This document shows, one piece after another, positions 31,006 through 44,929 of a DNA stretch of 64,000 nt. Position 1 is the stretch's first letter, and every line of letters begins with the position of its first letter. The notes under the pieces are model-generated. The model had not been told where the DNA came from, ran no database searches, and saw only the letters and a program-made list of their open reading frames with translations. The position numbers were made by a program, and so were the translations under genes. The stretch is taken from the NCBI GenBank assembly GCA_018398805.1, contig JAGFBZ010000290.1:2914001-2978000 (forward strand). Reading direction: 5' to 3'. Origin of the DNA: Hirundichthys speculiger. Taxonomy: Eukaryota; Chordata; Actinopteri; Beloniformes; Exocoetidae.

Positions 31006-34000
31006 TTTTTTACACCTATTATATTGCCAAACAGCTCATATTTAAAGAAAAGCAATATCAAGCAGATGGATAGAAAACTCAAGTGACCATTTCATGTTTC
31101 ATGTCCATCTGACTTCTTCTGCAAGACAGAGACTCAATAATTTAAAACTCAGCCTTGAAGCCATTCTGTCATTTATTTTCTGTATCTGCGTTTTCTTATT
31201 CAGGGTCAGGGAGGGAACAGGAACCGCTTCTGCATTTATCACACATCTTCCAACAATGAACATGTATATCAGTACTTATTTAAATGTACCTACAATTTTA
31301 ATTTTTGAAATAAAATTGCTTTTCGGTTCTCAGTAATTCATAAGTTTAAGTGGTAGTTTAAGTGGTGATTATGCTCCTGTCAACATGTAGTAACATTAAA
31401 TATTCAAATCCTCCCTCTCTATGTCTAGTTTTATTTTGTTCTTCTAACTCTCCACTTTCTCCTCCATCACAATATATTCCTTTATACTGTCTCATTTTTT
31501 TTTTTGTTTGTTTTTCTGTTCAAACTCAAGCTGTCAAGTTTGCTAAAGTAAATAAAGCACAATGCTCAAGCCGTCAGACCAGAAGTGTTATGCAAATCCA
31601 GGAAAAACTGGAGAGCAGGTCATTAAAGAGACTATCCCCTTCAGAAAAAACAGCTGTAATCCTCATCTGCCACGTCTCCTCTGGCTCCAAAAAGAGGCTA
31701 CAAACCCGAAGCAGAAGTTATGTGATATACTTAAAGTCAGACATGGGATGAAAGAATTACATCAGTCTTGTCAAGGAAGGAACAGTTAAAGAAAAATCAG
31801 ATTTTACATACTTAGATGTTGTAACTCTTGCTGACCCTTAAACCAAGGAGCTGTAATGCATGCTGCGTTAAGAGATCACAGATATATCCAATAAACCTGA
31901 GTCTGAAAGAGAGCAGACAGACACACACTATCAATGTCAGTGTTCTCAGTGATAAACGGTACAATAAACATGCAGCATTTATTATCCATCAATAATGAAT
32001 ACACAAAGTCCTCATTCGCTGAATGAGATCACCAGTCATAGATCACTTAGCCCTTAATAGGTGTGTATATAGTATTAATGTTTCATTATACTGTTCGGTA
32101 ATGCGAAGGATTTTTGTTTTTTTTTGTAGCCATGAATCTGTAAAAGTTGATAAAGTATATGAAGTACATTGATGGGAAGCCAGGAGAAAAAACACAAAAA
32201 GCAAAAACATTTGAGAGGGCACTGACTTTATGGAAGAACATTTCCAACCAGTGAATGTGAATGCTTCTGCTTTTGTCTTACCAACAGACCTGCTACCTAC
32301 TCCCCTAATTACCTGGACACTTTGCAACATATTATGCTAGTTTTGCAAACATCATACTAATTTAATTAAAATGAATCTTTCAACAAGATATCTTACTAAA
32401 ATTCTGTTTGTAATTCTACAACTTTTCTTTAAAAAAGAAAGTTTAAAGTAATATCTTACTGGTAACATGTTACTGATCATCACTGTGAGTGGATGTGCAT
32501 GCTGCAAAGAATTGATGCTTCATAGTCTTTTCTGCTGACCTCCTTGCTTTCTTTTCACCTGATTTCAACAAACAATGCTGTCACGGAGAATAATAGCCTA
32601 TTACCAAAGTGTTTTGCATAAAACGTGCATTTTCACAGTGTACTTTAACCATGATATCCTGTACTCCTGTGTGCTCTAGACAGCGGTTCCTGCCAATTTC
32701 AACTTTATGTGTATAGCGTCTGCTTCAATAGAAATTGTAACTAGGTAGCAAAATTTTGAATGCAATTTGAAATTTTACGGGAAGCCGATGGAGGGAGGCT
32801 GACATGGGAGAGAACGTGAATCACTTGGTGATTCCTGTCAGCATTTGCGCTGCTGCATTTTGGATCAGCTGGAGGCTTTATCAGAGAATTACTTGGACAT
32901 CCTGCTAATAACATGTTACAAATTCTAGGCTAGAAGTGACAGACCCCTCCAGACCCCTTGCTTGCCTTTCTAGTTGTGACAGCACTTTTCTTGAACAAAA
33001 TCCCCAACTGAACAAAAACTGAACATAAGCTCTGACAATCTCGAGCGTTCAAATGTAAAAAAAGGCTTACGTCTCTATGGGAAGACTGGTGTGCGTACGC
33101 CTGGGTAGGTTGGTGGGGGTGTGAAGGGTGGGTGGAGATGCCATGGTGGATTGTCCTAAACAAAAGTCCAAGGCTAATCCACCGCAGTCATTCAGTCTTT
33201 AACTCCGTGCGGTGTTCAGCTCCCAGTGATATTAGACCCACTCAAACTGATTTGTCATGTTTGTCTTGGTCTCAACAAGGATTCGTTCCAGCAGTCAGTT
33301 GAGTTATTTTCAGAGGCACACATAAGCACACACTCTCACACACAGACAACCATGCATTAACAGCATTTGAAAGCAGACATCGTTTGTCATCGTCTATCGC
33401 ATTCCTTGTTGTTTCCAAACACAAAACAACAGAAATAAAGGCAGAAAAAAGGCAGAAAAATGTGTTTGTAAAATCTTTAAATGTGATGACAGTTCTTCCC
33501 CTGATGTAGGACTGAGTAAACAGTAGAGTTTTGCATGTACTAAAGTTTAATGAGCACTTTGGGGGAATAAATGGGCTATGGACAGAATGGAAAAATGGAA
33601 TGCAGCAGCTTCAGTCATATGATTGACAGCATGTTCAAACGTGAGATATTTAACAGACATTTCACTGTGGTTTTGGAAGGGAGCTGCTGTAGATTTGTAT
33701 CACCTGAACAAAACAAGCAAACAAAAAAAAAACTGAATTTGGAACACTCGTGGGTCATAATCAGTAAAGCAATGAAAGACCATGTTTTTACAATGAATGA
33801 TACCACAGAAGTGATTGGCAAGGTGAGTGCCAAGCAGTGTGCACTGAGGGATATATTTGGAAGAAGCTGCTGTAAATGAGTTAAAAGGCTTTGTAGGGGC
33901 TGTTAGAGGTGAACAGAATTCAGATGTATGCAAGAGCACTTGAATTGGCTCAATGTAATTGAATGAATGAATTCATAATAAAATGAACAGTTTTGTAGAA

Positions 34001-36430
34001 ACAGTTTGTTTCAGGAAGATGGGGCATACGCATCTTGACAGGTAAAATAAAACCACCACATACTCATGTCTACAGTGGAGCGCAGTCAATAGCATGTATA
34101 AAAAAACAACTTTTTTTTGGCTTTTCTCTTTGTAGAGGTTGCTACAGAAGGTCATTCTGTTTTACATCCAATACCCTTTGGGACACAACCCTCCCCATTT
34201 ATCCAGGCTTGGGATTGGCAGTATGAGTGGCTGGGGCAATGGGGGCAGGTTCAGTGTCCTGCAAAAAGGACACTTTGACATGTGATGGGTGAAGGGATTT
34301 ACCCACTGATCTGCCTGATGGAGAGAACCAACAAAACCACAGCCTATTTGTTGCATAAACTTCCACTATCTTAATTTATTGGGGCATACCCTTTTATATA
34401 TGAACAATAATAACTTCAAAGCAATATTTTGGAATATCTTGAGTCAGACTGAGAATGAAAAGAAAATGTTCTTATCTGTTAGAGTGATAAATGTCTATTA
34501 CTGCTTTTACTTTCTTACACTCTAGTGCTTTATCTATGCTCATCTACTTTGACAAAGAAAAGGTAGCAGCATTATCAGACATCAATAAACTCAGCAGCAA
34601 AGGTTCAGATACAGACATACAACTTTCACTGGGACATTGTCTGTCTATTGAATGGAGGTAATGTTTGCTTTCCTACATGGCAAAACCAGCAACAGTGCTG
34701 TGCCATTAAAGGTCTGTATGCTATTGATCTTCACACAAAGGGAAACGGTAATAAAAAGTAACAAAAGAGAGGAAATTACTGGGGAGCAATGGTGTACTGC
34801 TGCTTTATTGATTCAAATGACAACTCAATATGAATTGAAGAACAGTAGGAGATGTGTTTGTGTCACATAATGGGTTTCAGAAAGTAAAATGCTTGACAAA
34901 ATATTAAAAATGAGTTAAAGTCAATAGAGGTTACATAAAGTATCAGTGTGTAGTATTTAAGACTCTATTAAGACAAATGCTATAATACTTGTATTTACAT
35001 CAGTATAAGCTTAAACAAGAATCAAATTAGGAAAATAAGAATCATTGCTTCTTTAAAGAATTAATATTAATAGAATTTATTGGTCCAACTCGTAATTGAC
35101 CATTTTGTGTCAGCATGTTTCTGCCGCAGCCCAAAACTGATGGAACTGGTCCTAAAGTGAGCCTTTCTCATTTTTTTTGTATTGGTTTTTGTATTCTAGC
35201 AGCATACATTGTTTCTTCCTACTCTTTAACCCAGAGATTGACAGTGTGACCCCTCAGGTGAGGTACCATATGCACAAATGGTATGACATGGTCAAGGGTT
35301 TATTAGGTGTAAGTTTGAGTCTGAAGTTTTGTTTCCAAGGTTGGAAAAGAGGCACAAAGTTGAGTGATTTGGACCATCTCTTAAAACCAGCTTTTGTGAA
35401 CAGCTGCCAAAAGGCATGGCTGTAATTGGTGGTATTTTCTGTACGTCTATTGCATTTTGACCACAGCATGATACAGATAATAGAGGCAACCAAAGTACTG
35501 AGTACGTGTAAGGAGGCAGAACACACACTTATCGGGGCCTTTGGAGACCTCCTCTGGTATGGCTTCCTCCAGTTATACAAGAGATAACAGACAATAGTAG
35601 ACAGGATCACCACTCGTCTCAGTCAGTGTTGATCTTTTCCCTCCCGAAATGATGGGAACAAAACCTAGAGTTTCTTCTGAGGTTCAGCACGTTGTGTTCT
35701 TTTGTCCTTCCTTACTTTCATGTTTAATCTGCATCTTCCAAATCAGTGAAGTTGGCATGGTCGCTTCAAAACCAGAAGTTTACAGGTTGAGCGGCAACGA
35801 CTGGTTTTGACCGGTTTCAACCATTTACATGGTACTCAGATTTCCTTTATATATAGATATCTCAGGAGACTAAGTGGATTTTTTTTTTTTTTTTTTTTAA
35901 AGTTGGGGGGGGCATCAGATAGCCATTCCCAGTCACTTTTGCTTTCTCTGGAGGACTTAACATACCTGCAGTTTGTAATAAATATTATACTTCCACCCTA
36001 ATTGTTTGTTATACTTTGGATTGATAAAGAAACATATAATAAATAACACTACTTCCTTCAGTGAGGGGATGTTGAAGGGACCACAACAAGGACAGGTTTA
36101 TACACTCATGTCTCTGTTTGGGACGGCTGTGAAAGAACTCCAGCTAAAGATAGAAAATGTTGCGTTCACTAAACCAAATATACATTTCTTCTGACAAAAA
36201 CAAAACTGTTTGTACAAAGCAGAAGCTGAACATTCCTTTTTTTGATGCACCTTTGAAATCAATGTGATTTTTATATCGTAACACCAGGCCATGTATCTTA
36301 CTTTGGCTGGTCCAGTGACATCGTGATGCATAGCTGGAACTCAGCTTTCACAAAAATGCGTGCTGCCCCTCGAGTCTGTGGTAGATATATTGTCTCGAGT
36401 TGTGAGACTTGAAATATGTACCTTCCTTTT
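31006..36430. other. No confident gene; decayed repeat at 32755-32930
   Basis: Mostly AT-rich unique-looking sequence. A recognisable dispersed fish repeat fragment is at about 32755-32930 (GCTGCATTTTGGATCAGCTG and CTTGGACATCCTGCTAATA). An open stretch after a T-rich acceptor-like tract at 31535-31790 has two open frames and no recognisable domain. A T20 run is at 35879-35898. Confidence 0.5.
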
Positions 36431-36434
36431 ACAG

Positions 36435-36507
36435 TGAAATATCGGGTACAAAAACAAAAAAACATGGATAACGACAGCCCGGTGGTTCTTCGGTGTCTAC
36501 ATCACAG
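36435..36507 (+). other. Candidate first coding exon
   Basis: An acceptor tract CCTTCCTTTTACAG ends at 36434 and a GTTAGT donor starts at 36508. Between them an ATG at 36464 in a reasonable context (AACATGG) opens a 44-base coding segment. The combination of acceptor, ATG and donor in 73 bases is suggestive. No homology can be claimed for the short peptide. Confidence 0.25.
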
Positions 36508-36513
36508 GTTAGT

Positions 36514-36630
36514 TTTCACTCTCATTTATATCATCGAGGTTTAGGTCTAATGAATGTTTCTTGTTTTCTTTTAAAAAAGGAAAAAATAAATAAAGTAGTA
36601 GATGCATTTCAAGGACCACTGATTAAATGA

Positions 36631-36668
<38 letters not shown>

Positions 36669-38634
36669 TCCATAAATATTCTCACTGAGTCATTGTGTAG
36701 AACTGTAAAATTGTTGGGGAGAAAACCATAATCCAAACAAAGACTATTTTAATATGAGTCTTAAAGATAATATACTGTTTAAACTTGAATGATTTTTTAT
36801 TTATACAATTTTCCTTTGCATTTTTCGAGCTCTGGACCTTCCGGAGGTAAAAGATCCCTAGATCAATCATTAAAAGGTAAGGAGAGTAAACCTTTGTTAG
36901 GGACCAAAACAACATGAATTAAAACATCTTTTAATGCAAAGAGAATATGCTTTTGCAGAAAAATTACAATTAATGTGAGGATGGGGCAATTTAATAACAT
37001 CAAATTCAATAGCTATTTTCAAATTCTGAAATTTGTAAGTGAACTGAAAGTGTATAAAATGGACTGTGCAGGCATCTCCTCTCACTGCCACTTTGTTTTA
37101 AGTCTGTATCAGAGGTTGACTACTGGCAAGGGACCAGTAAAAGAATACAACACTGTTTACATTTGTTTTCTTGGATCTAGTTATTTCTACAATGTGCCCT
37201 TTTTACATAAGTGAATAATACAAGATGCCAATTGTTGTCTACAACAGTAAATTATAAATACAACATACTGATGCACAAAACATGCTAACATTGCATGAAT
37301 ATTATATATACACCCTAATGGAAATATAAAGTTACTCTTGCACTTTGGCTATCGATTGCCCATTACTTACAGTGACTGATGTGGCTTTAAGACAGCAATC
37401 TTAAATGTATACATCTTGCATAGATTATCTGTTCATTAAGGAGACAGACACTCCAGGAAGAACACCAAAACAGCAGCTAATATGCTGCAGCTCATGTATG
37501 TTGGCAAGTGAATAGATTTCTGTAGCACTGCTACCCCTTAATAGTTGTATGCAATCAATGAGAATAATTTAAAAAGACAGAATTGAATAATATCTTATTA
37601 ATGTGAGCATTTCAATCACTGTCCCTTCTGTTAGTGTCTTCAGGAGTAGAGGAACAAAGAGACTGCAAACGGACCCATTAATGGTATTTGTTCAATTTAA
37701 AATGAATTTAGAGGAGCAATTAACCAGACTGGTGACACTATCACCATTCCCAACCAGGAAAATGTCTATAATTCAGTGCCAATAAAATAATCTTTATTCA
37801 CACAGAAGGGAGTTATTAAGCAAGCTGGGAAATAATTGCAGAGAATTCAGATTACGTATGATTACTGATTGAAACTATTAGACATTATTAACTGTTACAA
37901 TTAACTACTGAAACAGCCAATTAGTCTAAACCAAATGCTATTGACTGGAATGATACTTGCAACATAACAGTGGGAGAGATTTCATACAAACAGGTTCAAG
38001 GGGATGGGGGGAAATCCACATATTGCAACTGACCAGCATGGTAAAATAAAAAATCTCAGCTTAACTTTGATCATATTTTCAGAGCAAATACACTATAATT
38101 TGATTTATGTTCAGTGACTTGCCTGTGAACAAAACATGAACCATTGCTGAAATATGCTCATTTGCCAACCAGCAAATCAATGGCTCAATATAGCTCCCCT
38201 GTCCTTACTAAATACCTTTCCTATTAGACCTTAGTAAACCATTTTTGACAGCACAGTAAAGCTACATGGACAAAAGAAAACAATCCTAGGTAGTAGGCTT
38301 TTTCGTCTCAGTTGGTGACAGACACAAAATAAAGTAAAAGTACTCTCAGTAAATTTCATTCTGAATTTGTTCTCTGAATTAAGTAAACCAAAGTCTAATA
38401 TTCCAGTAAAGTCCAGCCTGGACCTCTTGGAAGTTAAGAAGCTTGTTACTGGCAGTTACATATGCTTACATATGGAAAGTAGGCCCTATTGCTGGTTTAT
38501 AGTTCAACAGGTTGAAATATTAATGTATAAAAACTCTCAAGATAATTGTCATGCTTATACAACAATATTTAGTATAATGATGTGGTTGTATATTTTTATT
38601 CTTGTATTGTATAGTACAAGAGTAGCTTTTCATG
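36514..38634. other. No gene seen; A35 run
   Basis: AT-rich. An uninterrupted run of about 35 A lies at 36632-36666, possibly the tail of an old retroposon, but no element body is recognisable on its 5' side. Confidence 0.5.
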
Positions 38635-38642
38635 GTTTAGTG

Positions 38643-39024
38643 CACTGATTCCCAAAGTGTGGGCCGCGGACCCCTGGTGGGCCGTCGTGGTACTGCAGGT
38701 GGGCCTTGAGGTAATTAAAAATAAATAAGTATGTTTTTTAAACCTCTGGATTTTTTAAATAGGTTTTTAATTACTTTAAAAATATTTATTACATGATTTG
38801 AAAACTATTTAGAAATAATAAAACAAACCAATTGAGTGTTATTCTACCGTCATCTTTACTCAGTATGACAAGTCTCACCTTATTTGTTGACCCCTTATAT
38901 TAATATTGGAATGTAGCTTTTAGTCTCTATGTTGATCAAAGTGGTGTTTAAAGGTTTGCATGGGCCGCAGAGATGTTTCACATTTCAAATTGGGCCTTGG
39001 TATTGTGAAGTTTGGGAATGGCTG
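38643..39024. mobile_element. hAT MITE with 8-bp target duplication
   Basis: GTTTAGTG at 38635-38642 and 39025-39032 flanks 382 bp that is a near full-length match to the copy at 22383-22762, with ends CACTGATTCCCAAAG and GGGAATGGCTG. It is non-coding. Confidence 0.95.
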
Positions 39025-39297
39025 GTTTAGTGTTCAGGCGAAATCCTCATTTATCTCATTCCGCCTGCTCTGCTGCCCCTCAGCTGAGCCTCTGCCTGAA
39101 AAAGGCAATGATGGTGACGGACTCTTTCAGGCCTCTCTAAAAGCCTACTTTCTTTTTAGATTGGAAAACCTTCAAATCTTGCTGAAGGGCAGGCCCTGTG
39201 CTTAGGAGCGCCATTTTAACCTGAGTAGAAGGATAGATTTTACATAAAAGGATGAACGGTGCCTGTGAACACTGTCATCCTCATTCCAGCATCAGGG

Positions 39298-39736
39298 TGT
39301 CACGGGGGGTGGGGGTGTGTGGAAGGAGGACCCAAGGTACAGGAGGTTCAAAAACAAAAAGGGACTTTATTAAACAAAAGTAAAAAAATCTAAAACTTCA
39401 AAATCCAAAAAATCCAAACATAAAAAAAAAAATACAAAAATACAAACTTAACTTAAATCCAAGAAACGGGGTGAAGAACAAGATGAGGCGAAGACCAACA
39501 TGCAGGGGGTAAGCGAACAGAAAGGGGGTGACAGGACTTATAAACACACAGGAACAAACAAGAGGCAGATGTGAACAATCAGGCTGACAAGGGGGAGGAA
39601 GAAAAAGGTGAACACCACGAAGACAAGACAGACCTTCAAAGTAAAGCAGGAAGCACTACAGACATGAAAAGACACCAACTTGACAAAACACACAGAATAT
39701 ACAAAAAATCAGTCATTGCTGACCCTGGCCATGACA
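39298..39736 (-). mobile_element. Solo LTR with 5-bp target duplication
   Basis: CAGGG at 39293-39297 and 39737-39741 flanks a 439-bp unit that opens TGTCACGG and closes CCATGACA. On the minus strand it carries an AATAAA at about 39371-39366 in an AATAAAGTCCC context. TGT/ACA ends with a 5-bp duplication and a single internal polyA signal indicate an LTR left after recombination. The whole element's class is uncertain (Gypsy-type likely). Confidence 0.88.
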
Positions 39737-40139
39737 CAGGGTTTTCAAAAGAATCTGAAAATCTGCTCAGGAATGCTTTTATTATTGACTGGAAAGAGAC
39801 CTTCATCTGTTCATACACAAGCCTGAATCCAATTTTAAACATGAGAGTGGACTATAGGAGGATTTCTCTGTTTGGTAGATATGACATAGTGGTGGAATTT
39901 TCACAATTCATATTTTAGAATATTTTTTATGCCTCAAAATGACATCAGAATTGCTTATAACAGTTTATATCTACAACTTTTATGGCAAAACCAACAAGAA
40001 TTAGTATTCCTGCTCCACTGCACACCATGTTGGATGTCTTCTTGATACTTACTTGCCGTCACTCTTAGGAGCCAGGGGCTCCTATTTAAAGGCTGATCAT
40101 CAGCAAATGTGACCACCTTTATTGAGCTAGAAGTTTTGG

Positions 40140-40795
40140 GCATTCAGATGTGTACTAACAATGGCAAGAAGGGAAAACATTAGCAATAATTATAGAAAAG
40201 GTGCCCAATCTATGATGGGTTATAAAGCCATTTCGAAGAAATTTGGTGTCCGTTGTTAGAGCTGGCCACCCATTTCAAATAAACACACACCACATCAAAG
40301 AAGAGCTTCTTCTGAACTGATGGAGTGAAAATTTGAGTTATGTGGTGAGAGTTTTAGTTTTTGGTTACAGGGATGTGCTTGATGGAAATGCACAGTCGTC
40401 TTGTTGCATGACTCTACTTCTTACTTTTAATGAAGACAAACAAATGGATAGTTCCATTACGTTTTCGTTTTTACTTGTGTTCACACACACAGACAAATAA
40501 TGAATGACAAACATTTGTAAACGTAGCCACGCCCCCAGCGGCAATCAGACCCATTGAGATCAGCTGGGACCGTAGTAAGGGTGCGCTTGTTTTAAAAACA
40601 CCAAAAGCTGTAACATGTCTGTTCAACAAGTTTCTAGAGTGAGAAAGATGTTCACACATACAAATCAGTTGCCAAGTGAATAAACTTCCAGCAAGTTCAT
40701 CCAAGGTTTGGTCTGTGCAAGCTCAATAAATGTGCAGAAAAACCAGGAGCTACATCTCAGGATGTGCAGGCTTTAGAAGAAAACAGACAAAAAAA
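40140..40795 (+). pseudogene. Tc1-like transposase relic (family B)
   Basis: Very decayed, but segments align in order with the relic at 44930-46650: GGCAAGAAGGGAAAACAT, then GGGTTATAAAGCCATTT, then CCAGCAAGTTCATCC, then CAGAAAAACCAGGAGCTACA. No frame survives. The pairing with the second relic is what supports it. Confidence 0.5.
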
Positions 40796-40825
40796 AAAAA
40801 TCTTGTCCTTTAAATTTTTTCGGGT

Positions 40826-40990
40826 GCTGTGTAGCTCAGCTGGTTTAGCAAGAATCCCATCTTCAGAGGCTTAAGTCTCGTCTTAGCCAACTAAATTTCA
40901 TGCCCTGACCTGTGTTCTTTGCTATATGACATTACCCCCCCTGCTTTCCTTTCTCCTTACAGTGTAATCTTGACTACTAGAGCCTTAAAT
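40826..40990 (+). mobile_element. Decayed tRNA-derived SINE
   Basis: Box A-like TGTAGCTCAGCTGGTTTAGC is followed by a weak box B and a body with CATGCCCTGACC, ATATGACATTACCCCCCCTG and TTTCCTTTCTCC stretches like the tails of common fish SINEs. No target duplication can be found. Confidence 0.5.
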
Positions 40991-40999
40991 AAGTTGGGA

Positions 41000-43010
41000 G
41001 TCATGTCTCTGCGTTACATCACCTTTCATTTTAAAACAAATTTGGGACAAATTTAGTTGTAGCATTACATGAAATTATGAATTCAGTGCAGCAGTGTAAG
41101 CTGATGAGGTTCTAGTTCATTTCATTTCTATTTAATATTTGTATAATGTTTTCATATCATCAGTCAGCATTTTCATATTAAAACCATCCTAATACTCCAA
41201 GACCTTTTCCCTCTGAGATGGCACAAATTAATCAGTCATTAATAGACAAGTGTGGACCTTGCTGGTGATCCATTAATTTGAATTAGCAGTGATGGTAAAA
41301 TGAAATATGATGACCTGGACTGAACAAAGCCGCTGTAGTCATCATTTTTCAATATGAAGTTCCAACATATCACATATGTCAAATGGAACCATGATTCATT
41401 CGGAGGCTTTGGTGCGTAAACTGTAAGCATATCAGAGTACATCTAACTTGACACAAAAGAGGCTAAAATGATAGCACTGCAACTCCATCACCAAGCCTCC
41501 AAGCCTCCTCAAGTACCCCTACAGTCTAAACATCATGGCTCTGTCATCTTGCAGGCTACCTCATTACAGCCTCCATTTAGATACTGCAGTTCTTTGTTAA
41601 TGTCCAAACCTAACTTGATGGTTTAAGTCTCTAATGGAAATGAATCAGAAAGCTAAGAAAAAACTAAAATGCAATGTTCTAGAAAACCTGATATAAATTA
41701 AACAAACTCCTTTCTGCTCATGATCATCTGATAAAACTGTAGAAAAGTTAAGAGGAGTTTTAAAATCATTAAACTCTTTCAAATGAAAATAAATTGCTCT
41801 TTTGTTTTTTCCTTTGGATAACCTGGATAACTTTGAAAGTAAAGTCAAGCTTTGCATTTGATACTGGATATTGAGCTTGCACCATTGATGACTGGGACTC
41901 ATCACCTGGTGAGTTTAGAGAAAGAAAAGAGTTTTATGCAGTAATCTATTTTACCGTAGTTTTTATTTTCAGTTATATATTTTCTTGAAAAGGTGCTGCT
42001 TAAACAATTATCTGATTCCTTCCCTTCGTTTCTTTACCTCTGTCGCCAAATAAAACTATTCTTTCTGTATCCTCCATGCTATCTCTAGCTAGCATCTGTC
42101 TTCTCTGATTCTTACCTACTCTCGCTTTCCTTCCTGCTTTTCACTGTTCCTTTCACTCAGGTATTCAGATGTAAAGCAAACACCCTGATAACTGCAATGA
42201 CTGAAACTGATGTGACACATTTTCAATTTTCTTTCAGCCTTTAATACAGCCACCGCCCTCCCCATTTCCACCCTTGGTATTTTCAATATCCCACTCTCTT
42301 TCTCTCTCTGCCCCTTGCTCTCTTCCAGGGAGGTGAGCAGTTCTAAAGCTAGCAAAGTGATTCCATTCTGCAGGCTAGTTATTAAATTTGTTTGCAAATC
42401 TCTGTCCCTCTCACCACCCATCCTCCCTCCACCAATCTTTCTTCCCCCTTTCTTCCACCTCCTTATCCCTCCTCATTGTTGGCCCTTAGCCACAGCCCAG
42501 ACTGTCATCAACATTCAGATCCATAAAGACTGTAATTGCAATGAGAAACTGAGAGAAGTAGAGAGAGAGGAGAGCCAGTTAAGAGACAAGAAAGAGAAAA
42601 ACTAAGCCAGTAGGGAACAAGAATATTTCCTTAAAAAATAGCCTTGTGCTATATTCTAAAGCATGGAGCACTCTTTAATTATCCATTTTATTAAAGCAAT
42701 TTGATAACCCCATTGACTACACCCTTGTGATAGGAGTACGTATAATGGATTGAGGAAGAGAGCTAAGAAGAGAGTTGACTTTTGCAAGCAAAGTATGGTA
42801 ATACAATTTAGAGTGCTGGCTGAGGTCAGCGCATCTGATGCATCTAACAGAGATGCCCTTCGATGATTATTAATAGAGACCCACCAATCGATAGGCCTGT
42901 GACTGCAATTGACTGGCTTTCAACTTGATCAGCTATGACCAGTGCAGATCAGAATTGCACACAGGCTGAGTAATGATTTACTTCACTTGAAAAGAAAGTA
43001 CATACAAGAA
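41000..43010. other. No gene seen
   Basis: No recognisable domains. Open frames such as 42116-42421 are pyrimidine/purine-biased stretches. Confidence 0.55.
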
Positions 43011-43012
43011 TG

Positions 43013-43013
<1 letters not shown>

Positions 43014-43058
<45 letters not shown>
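43014..43058. repeat. (CA)n microsatellite
   Basis: About 22 uninterrupted CA units. Confidence 0.97.
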
Positions 43059-43060
<2 letters not shown>

Positions 43061-43319
43061 ATAAACATATCACCAGGGTGTAGATTTGAATATTTAAGAT
43101 CAAAATAAATCAATTAATACATTAATTAACAAGAAGACTATAGCTGTGAATGTCAATGCATTCACACCAAAATGCATTCATAACCAAAAAAAAAACCCAA
43201 CTTTTTATAAATTTCATAGTCTAAGCACATTAATTCTCCCCAAAACTAAAATAATCAGGTCAAAAAAAAAAAAAAAATAAAAAAATCACAATTGTCCAAG
43301 AATAATTAGAATACACACC

Positions 43320-44375
43320 TGTTTAAAATTTTAAGACCAGTTGGAAATTTGCAGGGACATTTGCACATTTTGCTTTCTGCTTGAAAAGCTTAAAGAAGAA
43401 AGGAAATGAGACAAAAAAAAAAAAAAAAAACAAAAATGTTTCATCATCAGCCTTTCCTGTCATCAAGCAAAGGCAAAAAAAAATTTTTCATGTTGGATTG
43501 TTGAAGCAAGGCCTCTCACACATCATGTTCTGGAAGAAGTCCTTTATCAGACGGGACATTGTGATCTGCAGAGTTGTCCTGTTGAAAAACCCAATCATTG
43601 CCACACAGACGAGGTTCCTCAGTCATGAAGGATGCCCCCTGCAACATCTCCACATAGCCAGCTGCCGTTTGAACGCCTCTGCACAACCTGAAGCTCCATT
43701 GCTCTATTGAAGGAAAAAGCTCCTCAGATCATGATGGCGCCTACTCCACTGTGCTGCGTAGAAAACATCTCAAGTGGGATCTACTTGGTCATGCCGGTAA
43801 TGTTGGAAACCACCAGAACTGACAAGATTATATTTTTTCTCATCAGAGAATAAAACTTTCTTTAAACCTTTCAATGTCCCATGTTTGGTGCAATTGGAAA
43901 TTTTCTAGCCTTGAAGGAGACGAAGCCTTTGAATATATGTTTTCTGTTCATAAAGCCCTTCTCTCTCAGACGCTGTCTGATGGTTATTGGGCTGCAGTCG
44001 GCACCAGTAACAGCCTTAATATGGGTAGAGGATTGTCCTCATGTCTTGACGGACAGACAATCGGATCCTCTGACTCAGTGCTGGTGAAATTCTTTTGGGT
44101 CTACCACTTGACTTTTTTGTTCCATAACCTTCAGGATCTTATAAGAAATTCAAAATGACTGTCTTACGGCATCCAACTTCAGCAGCAATGGCACATTGTG
44201 AGAGGCCTTGGTTATGCAGCTCAACAATCCAACCACATTCAAAATTCTTTTTTTTGCCTTTGCCATCAAGGAGTTGATGACAAAGTGAATGGCTGACAGA
44301 AAATGACATTGAATTGACATTTTTGCACAGATTTTGGCTTTTAAAGGCTGTGATCTTAAACTTTTGATCTGCTGA
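43320..44375 (-). pseudogene. Tc1/mariner transposase relic (family A)
   Basis: On the minus strand LFSDEKKYNLVSSGG (near 43855-43810, first catalytic Asp) and GNDWVFQQDNS (near 43605-43570, second catalytic Asp) are readable at normal spacing for a Tc1/mariner DDE transposase; a FMTEEP-like segment lies between. The helix-turn-helix part is spread over 43900-44300 with stops and frameshifts. Poorly matched ends with TTTAAAATTTTAAGACC (about 43324) and the reverse complement of CTTAAACTTTTGATC (about 44355) probably mark the terminal repeats. Not functional. Confidence 0.75.
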
Positions 44376-44381
44376 TGAACA

Positions 44382-44443
44382 GAAGAAGACGAAGAAGACG
44401 AAGACGAAGACGAACGACGACGAAGAAGAAGAAGAAGAAGAAA
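44382..44443. repeat. (GAA)n/(GAC)n triplet repeat
   Basis: GAAGAC and GAA units directly beyond the Tc1-like relic. Confidence 0.92.
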
Positions 44444-44929
44444 ATCCAAATTTAAGTGTCAGTCAGCAGCCATTGTTGGTATCTGGTAGCGTGAAGGGTT
44501 TACAAATCTATCCTTATCAGCTGGTAAACATTTCTTTTCTTCCCTGATAATATTGTTGCAAGTATTAACTTTTAACAGTCACACAAAGTCCAAATATTAT
44601 GATAATATGTGTAAACATGGAAGTAGGTGGAAGTCATTTAAAAATGTATAATGACCTGGGAATGTCAACAGATTTTTTTTCCCCTCAATATTTTTGTTTC
44701 CTTTTGGTCCATGACTCGGCTGTCTGATCAATTTCAAAAAGAAAGGACATTTGAATAATAATAAAAAAAAAAAGTCAGCCTGCAGACCACTTAGTGATCT
44801 GTTTGTTGTGGTTTGTCTAAATACAAAAACTGGATGGAAAATAAATACTTTTTGTTCAGTGTATTTATCATTAGAGACACCATCTGTTCTTATACAACAT
44901 AATTATTACTTGTTGGATTAATAAATACG

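Noticed and set aside
31362..31790. Possible exon after a T-rich tract
   Set aside because: Two frames open, no domain, no clear donor; mentioned only in the region note.
35254..35613. 119-codon minus-strand frame with hydrophobic segment
   Set aside because: No recognisable family and no splice or promoter support.
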